A DNA stretch of 64,000 nt. It comes from Pukyongia sp. (GTDB lineage: Bacteria; Bacteroidota; Bacteroidia; Flavobacteriales; Flavobacteriaceae). The notes under the pieces are model-generated. The model worked only from the letters and a program-made list of their open reading frames with translations. It did not search any database and was not told the DNA's origin. This document shows positions 17,949 to 25,982 of the stretch, one piece after another; positions within the stretch are counted from its first letter, which is position 1; each line of letters opens with the position of its first letter. The DNA lies in contig JASBSY010000001.1 of NCBI GenBank assembly GCA_030148705.1, forward strand, positions 1 through 64,000. Direction: 5' to 3'. The position numbers were made by a program, and so were the translations under genes.

Positions 17949-18740
17949 ATGAGTGAGCAGATACATGTACCAACAATGGCAGAATATATAGCCCAGGGCA
18001 AACAGCCTGAAGTGCTGTTCTGGGTTGGATGTGCGGGAAGTTTCGACGATAGGGCCAAAAAGATCACCAAAGCATTCGTAAAATTACTTACCAATGCTAA
18101 AGTAGATTTTGCCGTTTTGGGAACAGAGGAGAGCTGTACGGGTGATCCGGCCAAACGTGCAGGAAACGAATTCCTGTTTCAGATGCAGGCCATGATGAAT
18201 ATACAGGTTTTGAACGGCTACGAGATCAAAAAGATCGTTACGGCCTGTCCGCATTGCTTTAATACGATAAAAAACGAATATCCGGGACTGGGCGGCAGCT
18301 ATGAAGTAATACACCACACCCAATTCCTAAAGTCTTTATTGAATGAAGGACGATTAAAAATTGAAGGAGGGAAATTTAAAGGCAAGCGAATCACCTTTCA
18401 TGACCCTTGTTATCTTGGGCGTGCCAATGGCGAATATGAAGCTCCACGCGAACTTCTGGAAAAACTTGAAGTAGAACTCGTTGAAATGCGCAGGTGCAAG
18501 ACCAAAGGACTGTGCTGTGGCGCCGGGGGCGCACAAATGTTCAAAGAGCCCGAACCGGGAATCAAGGATATCAATGTGGAACGCACCGAGGAAGCACTCG
18601 AAATTAAACCGGAAGTAATTGCTGCGGGATGTCCCTTCTGCAATACGATGATGACCGATGGAGTAAAAGCCAAACACAAGGAACAGGAAGTGGCTGTTAT
18701 GGATGTGGCCGAAATGATTGCTAATGCTGATGAACTATAA
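17949..18740 (+). CDS. HdrB-like CCG-domain Fe-S protein
   Basis: A 263-residue soluble protein with two cysteine-rich (CCG) domains, as in HdrB, GlcF and LutA. Seen: FWVGCAGSFDDRAK and TACPHCFNTIKNEYP in the first half; HDPCYLGR, KGLCCGAGGAQMF and AAGCPFCNTMM in the second half. In HdrB these domains hold a non-cubane 4Fe-4S centre that splits disulfides. It lies 3 bp after the HAD-like gene and should work with the membrane HdrC-like protein at 16188. Because bshA for bacillithiol is in the same gene run, a low-molecular-weight disulfide substrate is a possibility, but this is inference. Confidence 0.88.
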   Translation: MSEQIHVPTMAEYIAQGKQPEVLFWVGCAGSFDDRAKKITKAFVKLLTNAKVDFAVLGTEESCTGDPAKRAGNEFLFQMQAMMNIQVLNGYEIKKIVTACPHCFNTIKNEYPGLGGSYEVIHHTQFLKSLLNEGRLKIEGGKFKGKRITFHDPCYLGRANGEYEAPRELLEKLEVELVEMRRCKTKGLCCGAGGAQMFKEPEPGIKDINVERTEEALEIKPEVIAAGCPFCNTMMTDGVKAKHKEQEVAVMDVAEMIANADEL

Positions 18741-18743
18741 TAT

Positions 18744-19229
18744 ATGTTGACGGATTTTAAAAATTTACCAGACGACTCTAGAATCTGGGTGTATCAGGCC
18801 AATCGCAAACTAAGCGAAGAAGAAGTAGCTACCATTTCAGATAAAACTGCCCATTTCTTAACGCAATGGACGGCTCATGGAGCCAATCTGGAGGCAGGAT
18901 TTGAGATAAAATATCAGCGATTTTTGGTTATTGGATTAAACCAGGAAAATGCTTCGGCTTCCGGCTGTAGTATCGATAGTTCAGTGAGATTCATTCAATC
19001 CCTGGAACAACTGTTCGATATCGACCTGCTAGACAAGATGAATGTAACCTTTTACAACGGGCCATACATCGCGTACAAGTCCTTAAGCGATTTTAAGAAA
19101 ATGGCAAAAGCCAAATCCGTATCCCCTAATACCGTGGTCTTCAACAACCTGGTAAACACCAAAGCAGAATATCTTGAACATTGGGAAGTCCCTGCAAAAG
19201 AAAGTTGGCACAGTCGATTTTTAGCATAG
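18744..19229 (+). CDS. Conserved hypothetical protein
   Basis: A 161-residue soluble protein. Related flavobacterial proteins carry the label 'ABC transporter ATPase', yet no Walker A, Walker B or signature motif is visible, so I do not accept that name. The sequence begins with a FKNLPDDSRIWVYQANR stretch and contains GCSIDSSVRFIQ (a cysteine in a conserved-looking loop). No signal peptide or membrane segment. It is 3 bp after the HdrB-like gene and 19 bp before the GH3 fusion gene, hence in the same operon. Confidence 0.75.
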   Translation: MLTDFKNLPDDSRIWVYQANRKLSEEEVATISDKTAHFLTQWTAHGANLEAGFEIKYQRFLVIGLNQENASASGCSIDSSVRFIQSLEQLFDIDLLDKMNVTFYNGPYIAYKSLSDFKKMAKAKSVSPNTVVFNNLVNTKAEYLEHWEVPAKESWHSRFLA

Positions 19230-19248
19230 TTTTTGTAACCTTTGTTTT

Positions 19249-22176
19249 ATGAAAAAATTGCTTCTAACCTCACTTTTTGCAGTTTCATGCCTGTCTGCAT
19301 ATGCACAGCAAATTAGTCCGCTAATTGTCGAAAAAGATTTTGAAAACCAAAAGAAATGGGTCGACAGCATCTATGGTAAAATGTCGCTACAGGAAAAAAT
19401 TGGGCAGTTGTTCATGGTTGACGTATTTTCCAGTGATCCCACTTCAAAATCCGACAAAGTAAAGGCGCTGATAGAAAATTATTATATCGGTGGCGTTATT
19501 TTCTCCAAGGGAGGCCCCAAACGACAGGCGAAACTCAATAACGAATTCCAGGAATTGGCTGAAGTGCCTTTACTAATAGGGATGGATGCCGAATGGGGCC
19601 TGGCAATGCGACTGGATTCCACCTTTGCATATCCATGGAATATGACCCTCGGTGCCATCACCGACGACCGCATCGTTGAACGTGTGGGACATCGAATAGG
19701 GGAGCATTCAAAAAGGCTGGGCGTACATATTAATTTCGCCCCGGTTGTAGATATCAATACAAACCCGAAGAACCCCATTATAGGAAACAGATCCTTCGGA
19801 GAAGATAAAGAAAATGTCACCTCCAAATCACTTGCGTTTATGAAAGGAATGCAGCGCGCCGGTGTGCTGGCTAATGCGAAACACTTTCCCGGTCACGGCG
19901 ATACCGATACCGATTCGCATAAAACCCTCCCAACGATCAATTTTACAAAGGAACGCATCGACAGCGTGGAGCTATACCCGTATCGGAGACTCATCAATGC
20001 AGGGCTTAGCAGTGTGATGGTGGCGCATCTTAATGTTCCGTCGCTGGAAAAACAATACAACTACCCCTCGTCGCTTTCAAAGAGCATTGTAACCGATATA
20101 CTAAAGGGCGAACTTGGATTTAATGGATTAATCTTCACCGATGCCCTTAATATGAAAGGCGCGGCCGATTTCAAAAGCCCGGGAGAAATCGACCTGGCCG
20201 CTTTTATGGCAGGGAACGATGTGCTTTTAATTTCAGAAGATATTCCAAAAGCCCATGAATTACTGGTGAACGCTTACCGGGAACAGATCATTTCCGAAGA
20301 GCGATTAGCCCATAGCGTAAAGAAAATCCTCTATGCAAAATACATGGTTGGGCTGAATAGATATAAACCTGTGAGCACGGCCTATATTTACGAAGATCTT
20401 AATTCGGTAGTGGACAGCGCCCTGTATGAAGAAGCAATGGGAGAAGCTATCACCATTTTAAAGAACGACCAGGCGATCCTTCCCATCAAGGATCTTCAGA
20501 AAAAGAGAATTGCTTATGTCAATCTTGGCGATGACGACGGCAGTGCCTTTCTCGATCAGTTAAAGAAATACGGAGATGTGGAATGGGTTCGGGAAAGCAG
20601 CCTGGATGCCTACATTGAGACGCTAAAGAATTACAATTATGTGATCATAGGGTTTCATAAGTCGAACGACAATCCCTGGAAAGATTATAAATTCGGAGAT
20701 AAGGAACTGGTCTGGTTGTACGAAATAGCACGAACCAATACCGTGATCCTAAATATCTTTGCACGGCCTTATGCAATGCTCGACCTTGACAGTTCTGCCA
20801 ACTTCGAGGGCATCGTGATGTCGTATCAAAACAGTGAGGTCGCTCAACAACTATCGGCCCAGCTTATTTTCGGTGCAAGAGAAGCAAATGGCAAATTGCC
20901 GGTATCTCTGGGGAAGGATTTTCCGCTCAACACTCACTTACGCACCAAAGCTTTAAGGCGATTGCAATACGGCACTCCCGAAAGTGTGGGGGTAAACAGT
21001 TACAAACTTAAAAAGATCGATTCGCTTGCCCTGGCCGGTATAAATGAAGGAATGTATCCGGGTGCGCAAGTCCTGGTGGCCCGCAAGGGAAAAGTAATTT
21101 ATAATAAGAGTTTTGGTCATCACGAGCAGTCGAAAGATATAGCCGTAAAGGAGACTGATATCTACGATCTTGCCTCCCTCACGAAGATCCTTGCCACCTT
21201 ACCAATGATCATGCAACTTGTGGACAGGGATGTTTTAAGCATGGACACCAAATTGTCTGAAATGCTGCCGGAGTACAAGAATTCCAATAAGAGGAATGTT
21301 ACTTTAAAGGAAATGCTGTCGCATTATGCCCGCTTTACCGCCTGGATCCCTTTCTATATAAAAACCCTCGATTCGCTAACAAAAAAACCCGCTGCCCGGT
21401 TTTATTCTAATGTCCCCACCGATGATTTCAATATCAAAGTGGCAGAAGACTTTTATATGCGGGAAGACTATCGGGACAGCATCTATACCGAAATCCGGGA
21501 CAGCGAACTCTTAAAACGACAAACCTATAAATATAGCGACTTACCGTATTATATTCTGAAAAAATACCTGGAAGAGTTTTACGGAACTACTTTAGACCGA
21601 CTTACGCAGCGCGAGCTTTATGAGCCGTTAGGAGCGAATTATACTACCTACAACCCCCTGGCCGAATTTTCGAAAGATGAAATTCCACCTACCGAGATGG
21701 ATAATTATTTCAGAATGCAGAAAGTTCAGGGGTATGTTCACGACCAAGGAGCAGCAATGTTGGGCGGAGTAGGAGGCCACGCAGGATTATTCAGCAATGC
21801 CAACGATGTAGCAAAAATCATGCAGATGTATCTGTGGAAAGGATTTTACGGCGGAAAGCGCTTCTTTAACCCGGAGACTCTCGATCTTTTTAATACGTGT
21901 CATTATTGTGACAGGCAGGTTAGAAGGGGAGTAGGCTTCGACAAGCCCCAATTGGGAGAATCGGGTCCTACCTGTGGATGTGTTTCAATGACGAGTTTTG
22001 GTCATAGCGGATTTACAGGTACCTTTACATGGGCAGATCCTGAACAGGAAATCGTTTATGTGTTCTTATCGAACAGAACATTTCCTTCGGCCGACAACCG
22101 CGGGTTGATCAAATCCGATTTGCGAAGCCTTATACAGGAAGCGATTTATGAAGCTATTGATTATTCAAAAGATTAA
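19249..22176 (+). CDS. GH3 beta-N-acetylhexosaminidase fused to a beta-lactamase-type serine hydrolase
   Basis: A 975-residue secreted two-enzyme protein; the signal peptide ends around SAYAQQ. Residues about 40-370 are a NagZ-like glycoside hydrolase family 3 domain with KHFPGHGDTDTDSH (K211-H212 onward, including the His/Asp general-acid pair) and the nucleophile D298 in FTDALNMKG. A GH3 C-terminal-like region follows to about 565. Residues about 590-970 are a class C beta-lactamase/DD-peptidase fold with SLTK (S643, K646) and a late GHSGFTG motif. The pair fits peptidoglycan recycling or remodelling in the periplasm: removal of GlcNAc plus a peptidase or esterase step. It lies 3 bp before bshA. 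Confidence 0.92.
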   Translation: MKKLLLTSLFAVSCLSAYAQQISPLIVEKDFENQKKWVDSIYGKMSLQEKIGQLFMVDVFSSDPTSKSDKVKALIENYYIGGVIFSKGGPKRQAKLNNEFQELAEVPLLIGMDAEWGLAMRLDSTFAYPWNMTLGAITDDRIVERVGHRIGEHSKRLGVHINFAPVVDINTNPKNPIIGNRSFGEDKENVTSKSLAFMKGMQRAGVLANAKHFPGHGDTDTDSHKTLPTINFTKERIDSVELYPYRRLINAGLSSVMVAHLNVPSLEKQYNYPSSLSKSIVTDILKGELGFNGLIFTDALNMKGAADFKSPGEIDLAAFMAGNDVLLISEDIPKAHELLVNAYREQIISEERLAHSVKKILYAKYMVGLNRYKPVSTAYIYEDLNSVVDSALYEEAMGEAITILKNDQAILPIKDLQKKRIAYVNLGDDDGSAFLDQLKKYGDVEWVRESSLDAYIETLKNYNYVIIGFHKSNDNPWKDYKFGDKELVWLYEIARTNTVILNIFARPYAMLDLDSSANFEGIVMSYQNSEVAQQLSAQLIFGAREANGKLPVSLGKDFPLNTHLRTKALRRLQYGTPESVGVNSYKLKKIDSLALAGINEGMYPGAQVLVARKGKVIYNKSFGHHEQSKDIAVKETDIYDLASLTKILATLPMIMQLVDRDVLSMDTKLSEMLPEYKNSNKRNVTLKEMLSHYARFTAWIPFYIKTLDSLTKKPAARFYSNVPTDDFNIKVAEDFYMREDYRDSIYTEIRDSELLKRQTYKYSDLPYYILKKYLEEFYGTTLDRLTQRELYEPLGANYTTYNPLAEFSKDEIPPTEMDNYFRMQKVQGYVHDQGAAMLGGVGGHAGLFSNANDVAKIMQMYLWKGFYGGKRFFNPETLDLFNTCHYCDRQVRRGVGFDKPQLGESGPTCGCVSMTSFGHSGFTGTFTWADPEQEIVYVFLSNRTFPSADNRGLIKSDLRSLIQEAIYEAIDYSKD

Positions 22177-22179
22177 AAG

Positions 22180-23316
22180 ATGAAAATTGGAATAGTATGT
22201 TATCCTACCTTCGGAGGTAGTGGTGTGGTTGCAACCGAATTGGGAATATCCCTGGCCGAACACGGGCATGAGGTACACTTTATAACTTATAAACAGCCGG
22301 TGCGGCTCGAATTGATCTCCCACCATATACACTATCACGAAGTATCGGTACCGGATTACCCCTTGTTTCACTACCAGCCATACGAATTGGCCTTATCCAG
22401 CAAACTGGTGGATATGGTGAAACTCTACAAGATAGACCTGTTACATGTGCATTACGCTATTCCCCATGCTTATGCGGGCTTTATGGCAAAGCAGATGTTG
22501 CAGGCCGAGGGCATTAACGTTCCAATGGTCACTACCTTGCACGGAACCGATATCACCCTTGTTGGTAACCATCCGTTCTATAAACCCGCAGTAACCTTCA
22601 GCATTAATAACAGCGATGTAGTGACCTCAGTTTCACAAAGCTTGAAAGACGACACGCTGCGTTTGTTCAATATTACAAACGAGATAGATGTGGTGCCCAA
22701 CTTTATCGACATTTCAAAGCACGTTAATCCTTATACCGATTGTCAGCGTGAACTCATGGCCGAGCCTCACGAGCGTATAATCACGCATATTAGTAATCTC
22801 CGGCCGGTAAAACGCACCTTCGACGTGATTGAGATCTTCGATAGGATTAACAAGAAAATACCTTCCCGACTCCTTATCGTTGGGGACGGACCTGATAAAA
22901 GTGCCATGGAATCCATGTGCATTCAGAAAGGCATTCACGAACAGGTTGCCTTCCTTGGAAACTCCAACGAAGTGGGCAAGATACTTTGCTTTAGCGATTT
23001 GTTTTTATTACCTTCAGAGAAAGAAAGCTTTGGTTTGGCAGCCCTGGAGGCAATGGCCAGCGGTGTGCCGGTTATTTCGTCCGATACGGGCGGACTTCCG
23101 GAAGTCAACGAACACGGAATTAGCGGCTATTTGAGTAAAGTAGGCGATATTGACGATATGGCTCAGAATGCAATTTCTATTCTATCATCGTCCTCCGAAC
23201 TCGAAAAATTCAAGAAACAGGCTAAAGAGGTTGCTGCCAAATTCGATACAAAACTAATAGTGCCTAAATATGAAGAATTATATGAAAAAGCAATGTCGCA
23301 TTTGGTTCAGGTCTAG
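22180..23316 (+). CDS. bshA: N-acetyl-alpha-D-glucosaminyl L-malate synthase BshA
   Basis: A 378-residue GT4 glycosyltransferase, first step of bacillithiol synthesis (UDP-GlcNAc plus L-malate). The N terminus MKIGIVCYPTFGGSGVVATELG and HVHYAIPHAYAGF are typical BshA signatures; the C-terminal half has the GT-B sugar-nucleotide pocket with EKESFGLAALEAMASG and SDTGGLPEV. Length is as expected. The other bacillithiol genes (bshB, bshC) are not in the window. Its last 35 bp overlap the start of the PrcB-like gene. Confidence 0.95.
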   Translation: MKIGIVCYPTFGGSGVVATELGISLAEHGHEVHFITYKQPVRLELISHHIHYHEVSVPDYPLFHYQPYELALSSKLVDMVKLYKIDLLHVHYAIPHAYAGFMAKQMLQAEGINVPMVTTLHGTDITLVGNHPFYKPAVTFSINNSDVVTSVSQSLKDDTLRLFNITNEIDVVPNFIDISKHVNPYTDCQRELMAEPHERIITHISNLRPVKRTFDVIEIFDRINKKIPSRLLIVGDGPDKSAMESMCIQKGIHEQVAFLGNSNEVGKILCFSDLFLLPSEKESFGLAALEAMASGVPVISSDTGGLPEVNEHGISGYLSKVGDIDDMAQNAISILSSSSELEKFKKQAKEVAAKFDTKLIVPKYEELYEKAMSHLVQV

Positions 23317-23785
23317 TTTAGTACTGAGCATGATACTATTGATAACTGTTAGCAGTTGCGGGTCGTCCTCGGATCGATCGAACAATTCCGGCAACAAGGG
23401 AAAATCCCTGAAGTTTGAAACCCTGATGCAGGATAATCATTCCAACCACGACGATGAGACAGCAAAGTCGATACGATCGGAAGAAGAATTGCAGGCTTTA
23501 TTCGCAAAGATTAATACTACCCGCATGCCCGGCCTGGACGTACCACAGGTCGATTTTGCAACCGAGGAACTCTTCTTTTACACTATGGGAAATCAATCTA
23601 CAGGCGGGTACACCATTGATGCCGATAAAGTGACTTTATTCGAGGATAAGGTTGAAGTAACATTAAAGACAGCTGCCCCGGCGGCAGACGATTATGCCAT
23701 AACTGTGATTACCTCTCCTTTTGTTCTGATAAAATTCAAACGAACCGATCTGCCGGTGAATTTTAAGCGCGGGACGAAGAATTAA
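23282..23785 (+). CDS. PrcB-like C-terminal domain lipoprotein
   Basis: A 167-residue lipoprotein. The signal segment (KKQCRIWFRSSLVLSMILLITVSSC) ends in a lipobox with cysteine. The mature protein has a Ser/Asn/Gly-rich linker, then a domain with EELQALFAKIN, MGNQSTGGYTID and a closing VLIKFKR strand, which I recognise as the PrcB C-terminal domain, named after a subunit of a Treponema protease complex. An ATG four codons upstream (23270) is an alternative start; both overlap the end of bshA. The 3' end meets the convergent M19 gene with a 4-bp overlap. Confidence 0.85.
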   Translation: MKKQCRIWFRSSLVLSMILLITVSSCGSSSDRSNNSGNKGKSLKFETLMQDNHSNHDDETAKSIRSEEELQALFAKINTTRMPGLDVPQVDFATEELFFYTMGNQSTGGYTIDADKVTLFEDKVEVTLKTAAPAADDYAITVITSPFVLIKFKRTDLPVNFKRGTKN

Positions 23786-25236
23786 TAGGTTCTTCGAATA
23801 AACTCCAATGCGTTCAGCCTAAGGACCCGTTCAACAACAGCTTCTGAAGATATTTGATTAAAACTTTGAAGTTTGTGCCTGTTGTCATCGAGATATTCGC
23901 GCGCACGATTTAATAGTTCTTCCCCCAGGTCTTTTATGTTTTCGGCTGTCCAAAAACCGTTTATGGGATCTACTATCCCATCGAAATCACTTCCGATACA
24001 TTGTATTCCCCAGCAAAACAGCCCATTTGAATCCAATACTTCAGCTACATGCTCTATTTGTCGCCATACGAGTACCGATTTTTTCTGAAGTTGTTTACGC
24101 TTATTGGGAAAATAGATCTTCGATTCGCGAATGGCCTTTGGACTCCCGATTCGTCGCTCATCCAACTGAATCCCGAAAATACCATTACTCTTTGCGATCC
24201 TCACAAATTCATCGTCGTAGAAGTTGATGGCGATATCATTGAACTGCCCGGCCCGTTCGGGATAGTCGGTTTTGTCATCCTGTACTATAGACCTCATACC
24301 ATTCGCTGCTCCGTGACTCGCTATTACCGGAATATTTTCCTGTACATAAGTAGTATCCAGCAGACCGTAATAGCTTTTACGGGCGTCTTTACTCATGTGT
24401 TTAACGTCTATTGGAATTCGCCTTCCGTTCGTATTATCCAGTAAAAGCTCAATCACTTCAAACCCCAGAGGGGTAATTCCAGTTCCCAGGCCGCGATTCT
24501 GATTGCCTTTTAAAGCCCCTATACTGATACTTCTTGCATGGCCGCATAATTCATTATAGAAATGATGTGCGAGCGTTAGAAAAAGGGGCCTGTGTACCCA
24601 GTTCTTTACCTCTTGAACATTTTGTTTGATCTCCACCGGGTTTGCAGTGTCTTTCAGCATGTCGAGCCCGCTGTTAAAGGCATGACCTCCTTCTATGCTC
24701 AGCACTATGTTTATAATTTTCCTGTTGGGAGTTTCGCATTGCAAATTGGCCTCGATTTCCGAATAGTTTTTTACAAGTCGGTAGGTATAATAAACTTCAT
24801 CTAGTTTCTGCACCTGGTTGTGCAGTTGCAGGTAGAAACTATATTCGTCTTCAAGGTCTTCGAAGTAGTCGGTATGTCTTAACACGTGGTCGATTCGGCT
24901 CTGACTTACGCTGGCTGCAAGATTTACCAGCAGGTCTGTAAGGCCTTTCCAGCCAACTAAGCGCTTGCTAAGGAAGTGCTTTTCGAAGGGATACAGACTC
25001 ACGATCACCACTTTGGATTTTGCCTTTGCCAGGGCGGTGAGATCCGTCTGGGTAAACTTGGTAAGCGTTACCATTCTGTTGACGAATTTCTCAAGTACGG
25101 TGGGCGGGCTATAATGCCAGATGGAATTCTTTCTCCCGGCGTCGAGTGCATTGCGTTTAGGAGGAGTGTACTTAAAACTTTTACTGTATGGTTTAAGAGA
25201 AGGGTGGCAGTGGATGTCGATATACTCTGTGTCCAT
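23782..25236 (-). CDS. Membrane dipeptidase, peptidase family M19
   Basis: A 484-residue TIM-barrel zinc peptidase of the renal dipeptidase family. Seen: the N-terminal metal pair in DIHCH, the bridging glutamate in LSIEGGHAF, PVIASHGAANG (metal-binding histidine) and GSDFDGI (catalytic aspartate region) near the C terminus. There is no signal peptide, so it is cytoplasmic or leaves by an unknown route. It is longer than classical members (around 400), with an extended N-terminal half (residues 45-160). Substrates of the family are dipeptides, including D-residue dipeptides. It converges with the PrcB-like gene. Confidence 0.9.
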   Translation of the reverse strand: MDTEYIDIHCHPSLKPYSKSFKYTPPKRNALDAGRKNSIWHYSPPTVLEKFVNRMVTLTKFTQTDLTALAKAKSKVVIVSLYPFEKHFLSKRLVGWKGLTDLLVNLAASVSQSRIDHVLRHTDYFEDLEDEYSFYLQLHNQVQKLDEVYYTYRLVKNYSEIEANLQCETPNRKIINIVLSIEGGHAFNSGLDMLKDTANPVEIKQNVQEVKNWVHRPLFLTLAHHFYNELCGHARSISIGALKGNQNRGLGTGITPLGFEVIELLLDNTNGRRIPIDVKHMSKDARKSYYGLLDTTYVQENIPVIASHGAANGMRSIVQDDKTDYPERAGQFNDIAINFYDDEFVRIAKSNGIFGIQLDERRIGSPKAIRESKIYFPNKRKQLQKKSVLVWRQIEHVAEVLDSNGLFCWGIQCIGSDFDGIVDPINGFWTAENIKDLGEELLNRAREYLDDNRHKLQSFNQISSEAVVERVLRLNALEFIRRTY

Positions 25237-25315
25237 AATGCAATTCTAAGAAATATCGATAAAGTTCCGAATAATTAATTACTTAATATTAAGGATTTTA
25301 CTTGAAACTGTACAT

Positions 25316-25341
25316 AAAAAAACCCTCCGGGAAGGAGGGTT
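25316..25341 (-). terminator. Rho-independent terminator of the beta-barrel gene
   Basis: On the minus strand AACCCTCC (25341-25334) pairs with GGAGGGTT (25328-25321), followed by a T run (25322-25316). It lies 20 bp past the stop of the leftward beta-barrel gene. Confidence 0.85.
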
Positions 25342-25360
25342 ATATGATTTTTTATAGTTT

Positions 25361-25846
25361 TTAGAACTGATATCTTATTCCAAGGGCTATGTCGAAGTCG
25401 AGATCGTCCCTGTAATCGCCAAAGCCGAATTCTGGTCTGAAATCCAACGAAAGCAACAGCGGAATATCGAAGTTGTACTCAATACCTATGTCTCCGGCTG
25501 CGAACAGGAAGGTTTCAGAATCGGGATCTCCGGGGAAATCATCGTCGAAATCTACCTGGCCAACTCCACCACCAACACCGGCATACCAGTTAAAGCCTCC
25601 GTCGATAAGCCAAACCCATTGATACAATCCGGTAAGTTTAAAAGCTGAAATATCATCATTACTTCTCCAGGCAAGACCAAATTCCAGTCGGTTGTCTTCA
25701 TTTAATGCGCGTTGGTAGTTCAATTCGGTTGAAAAACCGTCGTTATCTCCAATTCGAACCCCCAGGGCGTTATCGGCCACTCGTTGGGCTGACATGGAAA
25801 AACTTATACTAACAATCGCAAATAAGGCAAGCAGTGTTTTTTTCAT
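25361..25846 (-). CDS. Small outer-membrane beta-barrel protein
   Basis: A 161-residue protein with a signal peptide (KKTLLALFAIVSISFSMSAQ) and amphipathic strands of alternating polarity: FSTELNYQRAL, RLEFGLAWR, AFKLTGLYQWVW, FNWYAGVGGGVGQ, IGIEYNFDI, LSLDFRPEFGFG and a C-terminal strand ending in ALGIRYQF with terminal Phe, which is the usual outer-membrane insertion signal. About eight strands are expected. The function is unknown. It is monocistronic with its own terminator. Confidence 0.85.
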   Translation of the reverse strand: MKKTLLALFAIVSISFSMSAQRVADNALGVRIGDNDGFSTELNYQRALNEDNRLEFGLAWRSNDDISAFKLTGLYQWVWLIDGGFNWYAGVGGGVGQVDFDDDFPGDPDSETFLFAAGDIGIEYNFDIPLLLSLDFRPEFGFGDYRDDLDFDIALGIRYQF

Positions 25847-25937
25847 AGTTATCGATTTAGTTTGTCACAAATTAACGGGTTTATTGACTTGGGTATTGTT
25901 AATGTTTCCCCAAGCTTTGATTGGCTTTTTTAAATCT

Positions 25938-25972
25938 TTTGTTAAATATGTTAAGGGAGTATTATACCTTTA
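25938..25972 (+). promoter_or_regulatory. Possible promoter of the FAD/Fe-S dehydrogenase gene
   Basis: TTTG (25938-25941) and, 23 bp later, TACCTTTA (25965-25972), one mismatch from TAnnTTTG. The ATG at 25983 follows closely, giving a very short leader. Spacing is slightly long, so this is tentative. Confidence 0.35.
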
Positions 25973-25982
25973 CTGAAGTACT

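Noticed and set aside
18744-19229. ABC transporter ATPase annotation
   Set aside because: There is no Walker A or B and no LSGGQ in the 161 residues.
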